The notes beneath the pieces were generated by a model that did no database searches, was not told the origin of the DNA, and was given only the letters and a program-made list of their open reading frames with translations. 61,364 bases of DNA, taken from assembly GCF_001700505.1 (NCBI RefSeq), contig NZ_MAPV01000054.1, forward strand, positions 1 to 61,364, written 5' to 3'. Position 1 is the first letter of the stretch. Every line of letters starts with the position of its first letter. This stretch comes from Streptomyces mutomycini (lineage in GTDB: Bacteria > Actinomycetota > Actinomycetes > Streptomycetales > Streptomycetaceae). Positions 10,104 to 18,648 of this stretch are shown here, in pieces. Made by a program: the position numbers and the translations under genes.

Positions 10104-11096
10104 GTGAAGGGGAAGAACGAGCAGCGGGCAGGTCTGCTGTACGGCATCGGCGCGTACGGGATGTGGGGCCTCGTACCCCTCTTCTGGCCGCTGCTGGAAC
10201 CGTCGGGAGCGGTGGAGATCCTCGCTCACCGGATGGTGTGGTCCCTGGGTGTCGTCGGCATCGCCCTGCTGTTCCTGCGCCGCTGGGCGTGGATCGGCGA
10301 GCTGCTGCGCCGGCCACGGCGCCTGGGACTGATCGCGACGGCCGCGACCGTGATCTCGGTCAACTGGGGTCTCTACATCTGGTCCGTCAACAACGGCCAC
10401 GTCGTCGAGGCGTCACTCGGCTACTTCATCAATCCCCTGGTCACGATCGCCATGGGCGTCCTGCTGCTCGGTGAGCGGCTGAGGCCGGTGCAGTGGACGG
10501 CCGTGGCGACCGGCTTCGCCGCCGTGCTCGTGCTGGCCATCGGATACGGGCAGCCGCCGTGGGTCTCGCTGGCGCTGGCGTTCTCGTTCGCGGCGTACGG
10601 CCTGCTGAAGAAGAAGGTCAACATGGGCGGACTGGAGTCCCTGGCCGCCGAGACCGCCGTGCTGTTCCTGCCCGCGCTCGGCTTCCTGCTGTGGCTCGGG
10701 GTGAGCGGCGACGCGACGTTCTTCGCCGAGGGTGCGGGGCACGGGGCGCTTCTCGCCGCGACAGGGCTCGTCACCGCGGTCCCGCTCGTCTGTTTCGGCG
10801 CCGCGGCGATCCGGGTCCCGCTGTCCGTCCTGGGCCTGCTGCAGTATCTGGCACCGGTCTTCCAGTTCGCCCTCGGCATCCTGTACTTCCATGAGGCGAT
10901 GCCCCCCGAGCGATGGGCCGGCTTCGCCCTGGTCTGGGTGGCGCTGATGCTGCTGACCTGGGACGCCCTGCGGACGGCACGACGCACCAGGGCCGAGGCC
11001 CTGCGTCTGGCCGTACGGGCCGCGGAGGCCGCGGCCCCCAACGCGACAGCCTCCGCTTGCGCACCGGACGTGGACGCCCCCGTGGTGAGGAAGTGA
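10104..11096 (+). CDS. rarD: EamA/DMT-family transporter, RarD-like
   Basis: A 330-aa membrane protein with about ten hydrophobic segments in two EamA repeats. GLLYGIGAYGMWGLVPLFWP at the start, LAHRMVWS, and ISVNWGLYIWSVNNGHVVEA match the RarD group ('chloramphenicol-sensitive protein'), permease-like proteins of uncertain substrate. The tail after residue 300 is Ala/Arg-rich and probably cytoplasmic. GTG at 10104 follows GGGAGGG closely. It stands alone between unrelated genes. Confidence 0.9.
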   Translation: MKGKNEQRAGLLYGIGAYGMWGLVPLFWPLLEPSGAVEILAHRMVWSLGVVGIALLFLRRWAWIGELLRRPRRLGLIATAATVISVNWGLYIWSVNNGHVVEASLGYFINPLVTIAMGVLLLGERLRPVQWTAVATGFAAVLVLAIGYGQPPWVSLALAFSFAAYGLLKKKVNMGGLESLAAETAVLFLPALGFLLWLGVSGDATFFAEGAGHGALLAATGLVTAVPLVCFGAAAIRVPLSVLGLLQYLAPVFQFALGILYFHEAMPPERWAGFALVWVALMLLTWDALRTARRTRAEALRLAVRAAEAAAPNATASACAPDVDAPVVRK

Positions 11097-11228
11097 CCCG
11101 GCCGTCCCCGGGTCAGCCGCCGCCGCGCGGCGGCGCCCGGACGCGCGCGGGACAGAGCGCGAGCCGGACCGCCGAGTAGGGGGGCAGACATGGTGGACGG
11201 CACCCGCAAAGGCTGATTGAGTGCCCGG

Positions 11229-11678
11229 ATGGGGACGATCCTGAAGGACATGAGGCACGTGCGGTGGCATGAGCTGCGCCATGCCCAGGGCTCCGCTTCC
11301 CAGGTCCCCGGGATGCTGTCGCGGATCGCCTGGGGCGACAGCGAGTCGGCCGACGACGCACTGAGCGACCTGGGGCAGTGGATCGCCGCCATGGCCGTGT
11401 TCGACGCGACGGCCGCCACGGTGCCCTTCCTGTGGGAACTGGCCTCCATGGAGACCGTGAAGGACCGCGTGGGGGTGCTCGCACTGCTCGGGACGATCCT
11501 CGCCCACGGTCACGCCCACCACCCGGAGTGGACCAGGGACGCGCATCTGGCCGTCCTGGCCGGCCTGGCGACGGCCGAGCGGCTGGCCGGGGACGGCGAC
11601 CCGGCGGTGCGCGCGGCGGCCGGAGAGCTGCTCGGAGCGTTCGGCGGCCATGCCTGCCCGGCCTGCCCGCCGCGCTGA
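11229..11678 (+). CDS. small HEAT-like repeat protein
   Basis: About 149 aa. The pattern RHVRWHELRHAQGSASQVP, a short gap, DALSDLGQWI, then AATVPFLWELA and GVLALLGTIL resembles the helical-repeat proteins (HEAT-like, sometimes annotated as toxin-immunity-like) widespread in streptomycetes, but it is shorter than the usual 200-300 aa. The start is uncertain: TTG 11217, ATG 11229 and ATG 11250 are in frame and none has a convincing Shine-Dalgarno sequence. No toxin gene is adjacent. Function unknown. Confidence 0.65.
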   Translation: MGTILKDMRHVRWHELRHAQGSASQVPGMLSRIAWGDSESADDALSDLGQWIAAMAVFDATAATVPFLWELASMETVKDRVGVLALLGTILAHGHAHHPEWTRDAHLAVLAGLATAERLAGDGDPAVRAAAGELLGAFGGHACPACPPR

Positions 11679-11774
11679 GGTCCGGACACCTCTGCGCTGC
11701 GTGCGGAGAATAAGCGCCCCGGTTCCGGCGCGCCCATTGCCGCACCCGTCGGGGAACCACTAAGAACGGTGTCC

Positions 11775-12224
11775 ATGACACTGCACTGGAAGCTCGTCAT
11801 CGATGCCGGCGATCCGCATGCCCAGGCCGACTTCTGGGCCGAGGCCCTCGGCTACCTCGTCGAGGACAACAGCCCCCTGATCGAGGAGCTGCTCGAGGTG
11901 GGAGTGGTGACCGAGGACGCCACGGTCGAGCCGCACGGCCGCCGCGCCTGGCGTGATCTCGCCGCGGTGCGGCATCCGGACGACCCGTACGAGGAGAAGA
12001 GCGGGACCGGGCTCGGGCGCCGGCTGCTCTTCCAGCGCGTGCCGGAGCCCAAGACGGTGAAGAACCGCCTCCACGTGGACGTCCACTCGGCCCCCGGACA
12101 GCGCGAGGCCGAGGTGGAACGGCTGGTGGGGCTGGGCGCGGGTGTGCTGCGGAGTGTCGAGGAACCCGGCGGGTCGTGGCACGTGCTCCTGGACCCGGAG
12201 GGCAACGAATTCTGCGTGCAGTGA
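11775..12224 (+). CDS. VOC-superfamily (glyoxalase-like) protein
   Basis: A 149-aa protein with a paired beta-alpha-beta-beta-beta architecture: WKLVIDAGDPHAQADFWAEA opens module 1, and NRLHVDVHSAPGQREAEVER plus WHVLLDPEGNEFCVQ closes module 2. The second half retains the HVDVH and the C-terminal D(P)EGNEFC motif common in glyoxalase/bleomycin-resistance-like proteins. Reaction not predictable. ATG 11775 is chosen; GTG 11769 is in frame. Confidence 0.75.
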   Translation: MTLHWKLVIDAGDPHAQADFWAEALGYLVEDNSPLIEELLEVGVVTEDATVEPHGRRAWRDLAAVRHPDDPYEEKSGTGLGRRLLFQRVPEPKTVKNRLHVDVHSAPGQREAEVERLVGLGAGVLRSVEEPGGSWHVLLDPEGNEFCVQ

Positions 12225-12278
12225 CCGGAGCCGCCCGTCCTCGCAGCTCAGCGACGTACGGCCGGACGGCGATCTCTC

Positions 12279-12290
12279 TAGGCTGACCTC
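12279..12290 (+). promoter_or_regulatory. leaderless promoter -10 for the HAD phosphatase gene
   Basis: TAGGCT at 12279-12284 is followed by exactly six bases and then ATG at 12291. This is the spacing expected when transcription begins at the first base of the start codon; no ribosome-binding site precedes the ATG. Confidence 0.6.
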
Positions 12291-13100
12291 ATGTTCACGC
12301 CACCCGCCGCATACACCCTCGTCGCCACGGATCTGGACGGCACGCTGCTGCGTTCCGACGACACCGTGAGCCCCCGCTCCCGCGCCGCTCTCGCCCGCGC
12401 CGCGTCGGCCGGCGCGCAGCACCTGATCGTCACGGGCCGCCCGGTGCCCGGCATACGCGCCCTGCTCGCGGACCTCGGTTACGACGGCCTCGCGGTCTGC
12501 GGGCAGGGGGCGCAGGTGTACGACGCCGGGTCGGCCCGGATGCTGAACTCGGTGACGCTGGACCGGGACCTGGCCGACACCGCGCTCGGCAAGATCGAGG
12601 CCGAGGTGGGGCAGGTGTTCGCGGCCGTCGACCAGGACGGCACCGACGGCAGGACGCTGATCGAGCCGGGTTACCGCATGCCGCACCCCTCACTCCCCGC
12701 ACAGCGGGCCGGGCGCCGCTCGGACCTGTGGGCGGAGCCGGTCATCAAGGTCCTCATACGCCACCCCGAGCTGACGGACGACGAACTGGCCGCGGCCGCC
12801 CGCGGGGCGGTGGGCGATCTGGCGTCCGTCACGATGGCGGGCCCGGGAACGGTGGAGCTGGCGCCGTACGGCGTGGACAAGGGCACCGGGGTCTCCCTGG
12901 CCGCCGCCCTGCTGGAGCGGGACCTCTCCGGGGCCGTGGCGTTCGGAGACATGCCCAACGACCTGCCGATGTTCCGCCTCGCGGGCCACCGGGTGGCGAT
13001 GGCCGGCGCGCACGCCGAGCTGCGGGCGGCGGCCGACGAGATCACCCTCTCGAACGAGGACGACGGCGTCGCGGTGGTCCTCGACCGGCTCTTCACCTGA
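12291..13100 (+). CDS. Cof-type HAD-IIB phosphatase
   Basis: A 269-aa haloacid-dehalogenase-type phosphatase of the Cof/YidA group. Motif I is ATDLDGTLL with nucleophile Asp14 and acid/base Asp16, motif II is LIVTGRP, the conserved Lys is in GVDKGTGV, and motif IV is FGDMPNDLPMF. The C2B-type cap lies between motifs II and III. Family members hydrolyse sugar phosphates or similar small phosphates; the substrate is unknown. It is convergent with the TetR gene. Confidence 0.9.
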   Translation: MFTPPAAYTLVATDLDGTLLRSDDTVSPRSRAALARAASAGAQHLIVTGRPVPGIRALLADLGYDGLAVCGQGAQVYDAGSARMLNSVTLDRDLADTALGKIEAEVGQVFAAVDQDGTDGRTLIEPGYRMPHPSLPAQRAGRRSDLWAEPVIKVLIRHPELTDDELAAAARGAVGDLASVTMAGPGTVELAPYGVDKGTGVSLAAALLERDLSGAVAFGDMPNDLPMFRLAGHRVAMAGAHAELRAAADEITLSNEDDGVAVVLDRLFT

Positions 13101-13118
13101 GAACGCACGGACCTGGCG

Positions 13119-13136
13119 GCCGGAGAAGCCTCCGGC
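13119..13136. terminator. short hairpin between convergent HAD and TetR genes
   Basis: GCCGGA (13119-13124) pairs with TCCGGC (13131-13136) around a six-base loop, 18 bp after the HAD stop and just before the TetR stop. The short stem makes it a modest candidate. Confidence 0.45.
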
Positions 13137-13147
13137 AGGCACGCACC

Positions 13148-13780
13148 TCAGCCCTGGGCGGGAGCGTCGTCCCGGGTTCCTGCCGGAGCGGCGTCGTCGC
13201 CCGTGACGAGGGACCGCAGGACATGGGACACGAGCGCGGCGACCGTCGCCTCGTCCTGGGCCGGCCTGCGCAGCACATGGCGGTAGTAGACCGGGCCGTA
13301 GAGCATCTCCACCGCGAGCGGCAGGTCTGCTCCCGCCGGGACCTGCCCCTGTTCCTGGGCGCGGCGCAGGCGCCCCACGGCGGCCTCGACACGGGGGCCG
13401 ACCAGCTGCTCCAGGACCGCCCGCGCGAGGTCGTCGTCGTGGTGCATCTCCGACAGGATCCCGGCGTACGCCGGGCCGTAGGGCGGAGTGGAGACCACCC
13501 TCACCGCGGCGTTGATGTGCGTCCGCAGATCGGCCGCGATGTCACCGGTGTCGACGAACGGTGTGGCGCCGACGAACGCCTCGGCGAACGCCTCCAGCAT
13601 CACCGCGCCCTTCGAGGGCCACCACCGGTAGATCGTCTTCTTGCTCACCCCGGCGCGCGCAGCGATGGCCTCGACGGTGACCCGGCCGTACCCCTTCTCC
13701 GTGCACAGCTCCAGGGCGGCGTCCAGCGTCGCCCGTCGTGACCTCTCGCTGCGACGCACGGAACTCGGCGATGTGATCAT
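13148..13780 (-). CDS. TetR/AcrR-family regulator
   Basis: A 210-aa repressor. The N-terminal HTH reads VTVEAIAARAGVSKKTIYRWWPSK and is preceded by the usual RRATLDAALEL helix; a TetR_C-type helical domain follows. ATG at 13778-13780 sits six bases after a TATGCT -10 (13787-13792), so the transcript is probably leaderless. It lies downstream of the ABC-2 exporter genes on the same strand. The 27-bp dyad at 13859-13885 is a candidate operator. Ligand unknown. Confidence 0.92.
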   Translation of the reverse strand: MITSPSSVRRSERSRRATLDAALELCTEKGYGRVTVEAIAARAGVSKKTIYRWWPSKGAVMLEAFAEAFVGATPFVDTGDIAADLRTHINAAVRVVSTPPYGPAYAGILSEMHHDDDLARAVLEQLVGPRVEAAVGRLRRAQEQGQVPAGADLPLAVEMLYGPVYYRHVLRRPAQDEATVAALVSHVLRSLVTGDDAAPAGTRDDAPAQG

Positions 13781-13786
13781 TCGGTG

Positions 13787-13792
13787 AGCATA
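13787..13792 (-). promoter_or_regulatory. leaderless promoter -10 for the TetR gene
   Basis: TATGCT on the minus strand followed by six bases (CACCGA) and the ATG at 13780. Confidence 0.6.
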
Positions 13793-13858
13793 GGGGGATT
13801 CCGCCCACCGCTTATTGACAGGTCGTCGCCAAAAGTCGAACAATAACCAGGCTGGAAA

Positions 13859-13885
13859 CGGAACGTACCGTGTCGTGACGTTCCG
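13859..13885. promoter_or_regulatory. 27-bp inverted repeat, candidate TetR operator
   Basis: CGGAACGT (13859-13866) and ACGTTCCG (13878-13885) form perfect 8-bp arms around 11 bp. It lies 79 bp upstream of the TetR start and about 95 bp downstream of the ABC permease stop, so it could be an operator or, less likely, part of a terminator. Confidence 0.45.
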
Positions 13886-13979
13886 TGGAGCACACCGTTC
13901 GTGCCGTTCGTGCCGCGACGAGCCGATCGGGGGACGGCTCGACCGGCCGACGGTACGAACGGCCTGTGCCGTCCCTCAC

Positions 13980-14867
13980 TCAGACGCTGACGTCCTTCGT
14001 CGTGAAGCGCGCCCAGGCCGCGGAGCCGAACACCGCCGCGTACAGCGCCTGCAGACCCAGATTCCTGGTCAGCTCGTCCCAGTGGACCGGGTCGCGCAGC
14101 AGGTCCGTGAAGGACATCCAGTAGTGCGGGAAGAGATACGGGTGGATCCCTTCGAGCTGGGGCATCGTATCCAGGATCTGCGCGGTGATCAGCACCCCGA
14201 CCGTGGCCGCCATGGCCGCGACCCCGCTGTCGGTGAGTGTCGAGATGAAGAGGCCCAGCGCCGCGAAACCGGTGAGGGACACCGCCACGGCGACCGCGAT
14301 CAGCCCGGCCCGCAGCAGTCCTTCACCGAAGCCGATCCGGGTCCCGGAGATCGTCGTGACCTCCCCGACCGGGAAGAGCAGCGCCCCGGCCGCGAGTGCC
14401 GACGCCGCCACGACGAGGGTGGCGACCAGGCAGAACACCAGCACTGACGCGTACTTCACGAGCAGCAGCCGGGTGCGGCCCGCCGGCGCGACCAGCAGGT
14501 AGCGCAGGGTGCCGCCGCTCGCCTCGCCCGCGACGGAGTCCCCCGCGACGACGCCGACGGCCATCGGGAGGAAGACGGGGAGCGTCGCGGAGAGCGCCGC
14601 GAAGACCAGGAACAGCCCGTTGTTGGTGACCTGGGAGAGGAAGGCCGGGCCTCCCCCGCCGTCGGGCCCGCCCCGCGAGCCGTCGCCGGTCTCGATCCGG
14701 ACGGCGATCCCGATGAGGACGGGCACGGCCGCCAGCACACCGAGCAGGGCGAGGGTGCGCCACCGGCGCAGGGTGGTGGCCAGTTCGGAGCGGAGGATTC
14801 CGAACGCCCACAGAGCGCGCGGCGCGGTGCGTGGCGCGGGGACCGCCGTGAGTTCAGCCTGCGACAT
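13980..14867 (-). CDS. ABC-2 type transporter permease
   Basis: A 295-aa permease with six hydrophobic segments (TM1 near LALLGVLAAVPVLIGIAV, then blocks around residues 95-125, 150-175, 190-215, 220-245 and 270-290). The ASGGTLRYLLVAPAGRTRLL loop is typical of ABC-2 exporters. ATG at 14867 is preceded by GGAGAGGG and overlaps the ATPase stop by 14 bp, so the two subunits are translationally coupled. Substrate unknown. Confidence 0.9.
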   Translation of the reverse strand: MSQAELTAVPAPRTAPRALWAFGILRSELATTLRRWRTLALLGVLAAVPVLIGIAVRIETGDGSRGGPDGGGGPAFLSQVTNNGLFLVFAALSATLPVFLPMAVGVVAGDSVAGEASGGTLRYLLVAPAGRTRLLLVKYASVLVFCLVATLVVAASALAAGALLFPVGEVTTISGTRIGFGEGLLRAGLIAVAVAVSLTGFAALGLFISTLTDSGVAAMAATVGVLITAQILDTMPQLEGIHPYLFPHYWMSFTDLLRDPVHWDELTRNLGLQALYAAVFGSAAWARFTTKDVSV

Positions 14868-15846
14868 CGAATCCCTCTCCGGTGAGTGCGACGAAGGCGT
14901 CCTCGAGCGAGGCCCGTTCGATGCCGAAGGCGCGTACGCGGACACCGCCGCGCACGAGGGCGGCGTTGAGGTCCGCCGGCTCCGTCCCGCCCGGCGGCGC
15001 GTCGGCGCTCACCCGGTCCCCTTCGGTCACGAGGCCCGTCGCCCCGTGCTCAGCCAGGATGCGGGCGGCGTCGCCCGGGTCGGGGGTGGTGACGGCGAGC
15101 CGGCCGCGGGCCCCCGCGGCGAGTTCTGCGACCGGCCCCTGGACGAGGAGCCTGCCGCGGGCCATCACCGCCGCGTGTGTGCATACCTGTTCGATCTCGT
15201 CGAGCAGGTGGGAGGAGAGGAAGACGGTGGTGCCCTCCGCCGCCAGGTCACGGACCAGTGAGCGGATCTCACGCATGCCCTGCGGATCGAGGCCGTTGGT
15301 CGGTTCGTCCAGCACGAGCAGTCCGCGCGGCTGGAGGAGGGCCGCGGCCAGCCCGAGGCGCTGCTTCATCCCGAGTGAGTACGTCCTGGCCTTCTTTCCG
15401 GCCGCGGCGGCGAGCCCGACCCGGTCCAGGGCGTTCTCCACGCGTGCGCGCCGGGTGCGCGGATCGGCCGCCGGGTCGGCGGAGTCGAACCGTACGAGAT
15501 TGCCGCGGCCCGTCAGGAACGGGTACAGCGCGGGCCCTTCGATGAGCGCGCCGACCTGCGGAAGCACCGTGCGGGAGGCGGCCGGCATACGGCAACCCAG
15601 GACGTGCGCGGTGCCGGAGGTCGGGGCGATGAGCCCCATGAGCATCCGGATCGTGGTGGTCTTGCCCGAGCCGTTGGGCCCGAGGAAGCCGAAGACGCTT
15701 CCGGCGGGGACGGCGAGGTCGAGTCCGTCGACGGCCAACTGCCCGCCCCGGTAGCGTTTGGTGAGCCCACGGGTCTCGATCACACTGCCGGGCACCGGCC
15801 CCGTCTCCGCCTCGGTCTCCCCCGCCTCGGCCGCTGTGTCGGTCAT
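14854..15846 (-). CDS. ABC transporter ATP-binding protein
   Basis: A 330-aa ATPase: Walker A FLGPNGSGKTTTIRML, Q-loop region near LPQVGALIEGP, signature YSLGMKQRLGLAAALL, Walker B LLVLDEPTNGLDPQG, switch His in FLSSHLLDE, and a C-terminal extension of about 100 residues as in DrrA-type drug or lipid exporters. ATG at 15846 has GGGAG six bases upstream. It forms an exporter with the overlapping permease gene. Confidence 0.93.
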   Translation of the reverse strand: MTDTAAEAGETEAETGPVPGSVIETRGLTKRYRGGQLAVDGLDLAVPAGSVFGFLGPNGSGKTTTIRMLMGLIAPTSGTAHVLGCRMPAASRTVLPQVGALIEGPALYPFLTGRGNLVRFDSADPAADPRTRRARVENALDRVGLAAAAGKKARTYSLGMKQRLGLAAALLQPRGLLVLDEPTNGLDPQGMREIRSLVRDLAAEGTTVFLSSHLLDEIEQVCTHAAVMARGRLLVQGPVAELAAGARGRLAVTTPDPGDAARILAEHGATGLVTEGDRVSADAPPGGTEPADLNAALVRGGVRVRAFGIERASLEDAFVALTGEGFDVAG

Positions 15847-15926
15847 GCGCACTCCCGGTCCTGTCCCGCCGTGTCCGGCGCCCGCGTCCGGCGCCCCGTG
15901 CCTGGCGCCCCGCCTCACGGACCGAG

Positions 15927-15959
15927 CCGCCCCGCCGTACGGAGCGTACGACGGGGCGG
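15927..15959 (-). terminator. hairpin terminator after the LolA-like gene
   Basis: A 15-bp stem with one mismatch (arms 15927-15941 and 15945-15959) and a three-base loop, between the LolA-like stop (15978) and the ABC ATPase start. Confidence 0.65.
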
Positions 15960-15977
15960 GGCCTACAGGGGTGCGTC

Positions 15978-17216
15978 CTACTCGGCGGCGTCGGCCGCCT
16001 TCACCAGCGTGTCCTCGGTGACCGCGCCGACGTAGACCTTGCCGTCGTCCGTCAGCAGCGCGTTGACCAGGCGCGTCTTGAAGACCGTGCCCGAGCCGAA
16101 GTCACCGCTGACCTTGTCGCCGAGCGCGTCCAGGAACTGCCGCGCCTGCGCGGGAACGTCGCCGGAGCCCTGGGTGGGCATCCCCGCCCCGCCCGGGACC
16201 TCGACCGCGGCGACGGCGTTCCAGCCCTCACCGATGACGTTGAGGCCCTTGAAGTCCTCCAGCGAGCCCAGGTCCTTGTGCGCCTTGTGCGCCTTGTCCG
16301 CCGTGCCCGCCTTCTCCGCCTCGGCCTTCAGCTCGTCGGCCTCGGTGACCTTCGCGCCCTCGGGCGGGGTGAAGGCGAAGGATGAGGCGTCGGGCTTCGC
16401 GAAGTCGACCGACGTGAAGCCGGCGTCGACCGCGGCCTTGCCGCCACTGCTCGGGGCCAGCGTGAACTTCAGCGGTACGCCGGTCGAGGCGTCGACCGCC
16501 ACCGTGACGGAGCCGATCGTCGAACCGGACTGCTTCGGCTTGATCAGGAGCTTGTAGGCGTCGCGCCCCGCCACCTGCGACGTGCCGTCGACGGTGACGG
16601 ACGTGGTGTCACCGGCGGCGGCGAGCACCTCCTCGGCGAGGTCCTTGGGAGTCGCGGGCACCCCCTTCGGCGCCTTGCGCTCACCGGCCTTGCCGCCACG
16701 CTCGTTCCCGTCGGACTCGGCGTGGTAGACCTCGTTGCTCTCGCTGTCGTAGCCCCAGATGTCGTCCCCGTTGTGGACGAGGCTGTACTCCGAGCCCTCT
16801 CCGAGGATCGACAGGCGCTGCTTGTCGGGACCGTCGGCCGCGATCCGGAGGGTGTGCGTCCCGGAGGCGAGCTCCATCAGCTTGGCATCGGGGGACGCGG
16901 TCGACTCCCCCTGCCCGCCGCCCGGTGCGAACGAGCCCGCCAGCCCGCCGAGCGACGGGATGCCGAGGTCGGTGCTGACCTTCACCGTGCCGGAGAGCTG
17001 CTCCTCGTCCGACGCGGCGATCTTCTCGATGAGTTCCTGCGCCGTGATGTCCGGCAGCTCCGGGTCGCCGGAGTCCGCGAGCGCCGGGACGAGCCCGATC
17101 GTCGCCGCCGCCACTCCCGCCACCGCGAACGGGACGATGTAGCGCGCCGCCTTCCGACGGCCCACGACAGTGCCCGTGGCCTCGCCGTTGGTCTCTGCGC
17201 TGTCGTTCGGTGCCAT
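15978..17216 (-). CDS. LolA-like (DUF2092-type) membrane-anchored lipid-carrier-fold protein
   Basis: A 412-aa protein with a short cytoplasmic N-terminus, one transmembrane or signal segment at about residues 26-48 (YIVPFAVAGVAAATIGLVPA) and a long extracytoplasmic domain. Segments such as ITAQELIEKIAASDEEQLSG, VHNGDDIWGYDSESNEVYHA and GTSQVAGRDAYKLLIKPKQ have the spacing of LolA/LolB-fold proteins. In actinobacteria these are often near ABC exporters and sigma/anti-sigma systems; the role is not established. ATG 17216 follows GGAGG at about ten bases. It precedes the ABC genes in the same direction, but the hairpin at 15927-15959 separates them. Confidence 0.8.
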   Translation of the reverse strand: MAPNDSAETNGEATGTVVGRRKAARYIVPFAVAGVAAATIGLVPALADSGDPELPDITAQELIEKIAASDEEQLSGTVKVSTDLGIPSLGGLAGSFAPGGGQGESTASPDAKLMELASGTHTLRIAADGPDKQRLSILGEGSEYSLVHNGDDIWGYDSESNEVYHAESDGNERGGKAGERKAPKGVPATPKDLAEEVLAAAGDTTSVTVDGTSQVAGRDAYKLLIKPKQSGSTIGSVTVAVDASTGVPLKFTLAPSSGGKAAVDAGFTSVDFAKPDASSFAFTPPEGAKVTEADELKAEAEKAGTADKAHKAHKDLGSLEDFKGLNVIGEGWNAVAAVEVPGGAGMPTQGSGDVPAQARQFLDALGDKVSGDFGSGTVFKTRLVNALLTDDGKVYVGAVTEDTLVKAADAAE

Positions 17217-17292
17217 GTGTGCTCTACCTCCGTGGTCGGCGGCTGCCATCCCGTTGCACTCGTCCACTCCCCGCCGCCATTCTCACCCGATG

Positions 17293-17323
17293 TGGTCAGG
17301 AGTGGTTGTTCTCCATCTGACCA
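17293..17323. promoter_or_regulatory. inverted repeat upstream of the LolA-like gene
   Basis: TGGTCAG (17293-17299) and CTGACCA (17317-17323) form exact 7-bp arms around 17 bp, about 80 bp upstream of the LolA-like ATG and in the gap after the polyprenyl synthase stop. The centre-to-centre distance of about 24 bp is compatible with a dimeric regulator. Confidence 0.35.
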
Positions 17324-17481
17324 AATCGGGCGAGGTCAAGCGTCAGCCCCCGGGAGCAAGTGTGCGTACCTCTACGGGATGACCCCGGTGCCGAACGACC
17401 CTGCCGAGCCCTTAGGGGTTGGCCGGGCACCTGTGGGCCGACCGGGGGCCACGGCGGGCGGGCGCGGCCTGCGCGGCAGGG

Positions 17482-18492
17482 TCAGCCGGCGCGGTGGACC
17501 ACGGCGTCGCACAGTTCTTCGAGCGCGGCCTTCGCGTAGCACTCGGGCAGTGGCGCCAGCACGGCGCGTGCCTCCTCGGCGTAGCGCACGGTGTCGCGCC
17601 GTGCCTGTTCGAGCGCCGGGTGGGCGCGCAGCCCGCGCAGCGCCTCCGCGAGCCTGGCGTCGTCACCGAGGTCGCCGTCCAGCAGCTCCACGAGCGCCGT
17701 GTCCTCCGGACGCCCCTCGGCCGCCGCCCGCGCGCGCAGGTGGAGGACCGGCAGGGTGGGGATGCCCTCACGCAGGTCGGTACCGGGCGTCTTGCCCGAC
17801 TCGTGGGAGTCGGAGGCGATGTCCAGGACGTCGTCGGCGAGCTGGAAGGCGATGCCGAGACGCTCGCCGTACTGGGTCAGGATGTCGACGACCGACTCGT
17901 CGGCCCCCGCCATCAGGGCGCCGAACCGGCCGGACACGGCGACCAGCGAGCCGGTCTTGCCGCCGAGGACGTCCATGTAGTGGTCGACGGGGTCGCGGCC
18001 GTCGCGCGGGCCCGCGGTCTCCAGGATCTGACCGGTGACCAGGCGTTCGAAGGCCTCCGCCTGGATACGGACGGCCTCCGGCCCGAGGTCGGCCAGGATG
18101 TGCGACGCGCGGGCGAAGAGGAAGTCGCCCGTCAGGACGGCGACGGAGTTGCCCCAGCGGGTGTTGGCGCTGTCCACCCCCCGGCGCACGTCCGCCTCGT
18201 CCATCACGTCGTCGTGGTACAGCGTCGCCAGGTGCGTCAGTTCGACGACCACGGCTGCGGGGACCACGCCCGGCGCGTCAGGGTCTCCGAACTGGGAAGC
18301 GAGCATCACCAGGAGCGGCCGGAAGCGCTTGCCACCCGCGCTGACGAGGTGCTGCGCGGCCTCCGTGATGAACGGGACCTCGCTCTTGGTGGCAGCCAGC
18401 AGCCCCGCCTCGACGGCGGCCAAACCGGCCTGGACATCGGCCTCAAGAGCCTGGTCCCGCACGCTCAGTCCGAACGGCCCGACGACGGTCAC
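17482..18492 (-). CDS. long-chain polyprenyl diphosphate synthase
   Basis: A 336-aa trans-prenyltransferase that extends an allylic diphosphate with isopentenyl diphosphate. First Asp-rich motif is LYHDDVMDEADVRRG, second is FQLADDVLDI, with GGKRFRPLL and GGKTGSLVAVS also conserved. The residues before the first motif (THLATLYHDD) lack the bulky aromatic stop of short-chain enzymes, fitting a C45-type product for the menaquinone side chain. GTG 18492 has AGGAG eight bases upstream. Divergent from the POT transporter. Role in menaquinone synthesis is inferred from the mqn/menG genes in this window. Confidence 0.9.
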   Translation of the reverse strand: MTVVGPFGLSVRDQALEADVQAGLAAVEAGLLAATKSEVPFITEAAQHLVSAGGKRFRPLLVMLASQFGDPDAPGVVPAAVVVELTHLATLYHDDVMDEADVRRGVDSANTRWGNSVAVLTGDFLFARASHILADLGPEAVRIQAEAFERLVTGQILETAGPRDGRDPVDHYMDVLGGKTGSLVAVSGRFGALMAGADESVVDILTQYGERLGIAFQLADDVLDIASDSHESGKTPGTDLREGIPTLPVLHLRARAAAEGRPEDTALVELLDGDLGDDARLAEALRGLRAHPALEQARRDTVRYAEEARAVLAPLPECYAKAALEELCDAVVHRAG

Positions 18493-18648
18493 GAGGGGAT
18501 CTCCTGTCTGCTGACGATCACACGGAATGTCGATGTGTCGCTGTCCTCAATCAACTCAGCGTATCCGGTCCCCTTTGGATCACCGTGGGCGCCTTCCCGC
18601 CACCGCCGGTATGTTCGGCATCAGCTCATACGATCAGGAGTTGTCGTT

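Noticed and set aside
11118..11135. 18-bp perfect GC palindrome after rarD as a terminator
   Set aside because: The palindrome CGCCGCCGCGCGGCGGCG has no loop and no U tract; such GC strings arise often by composition.
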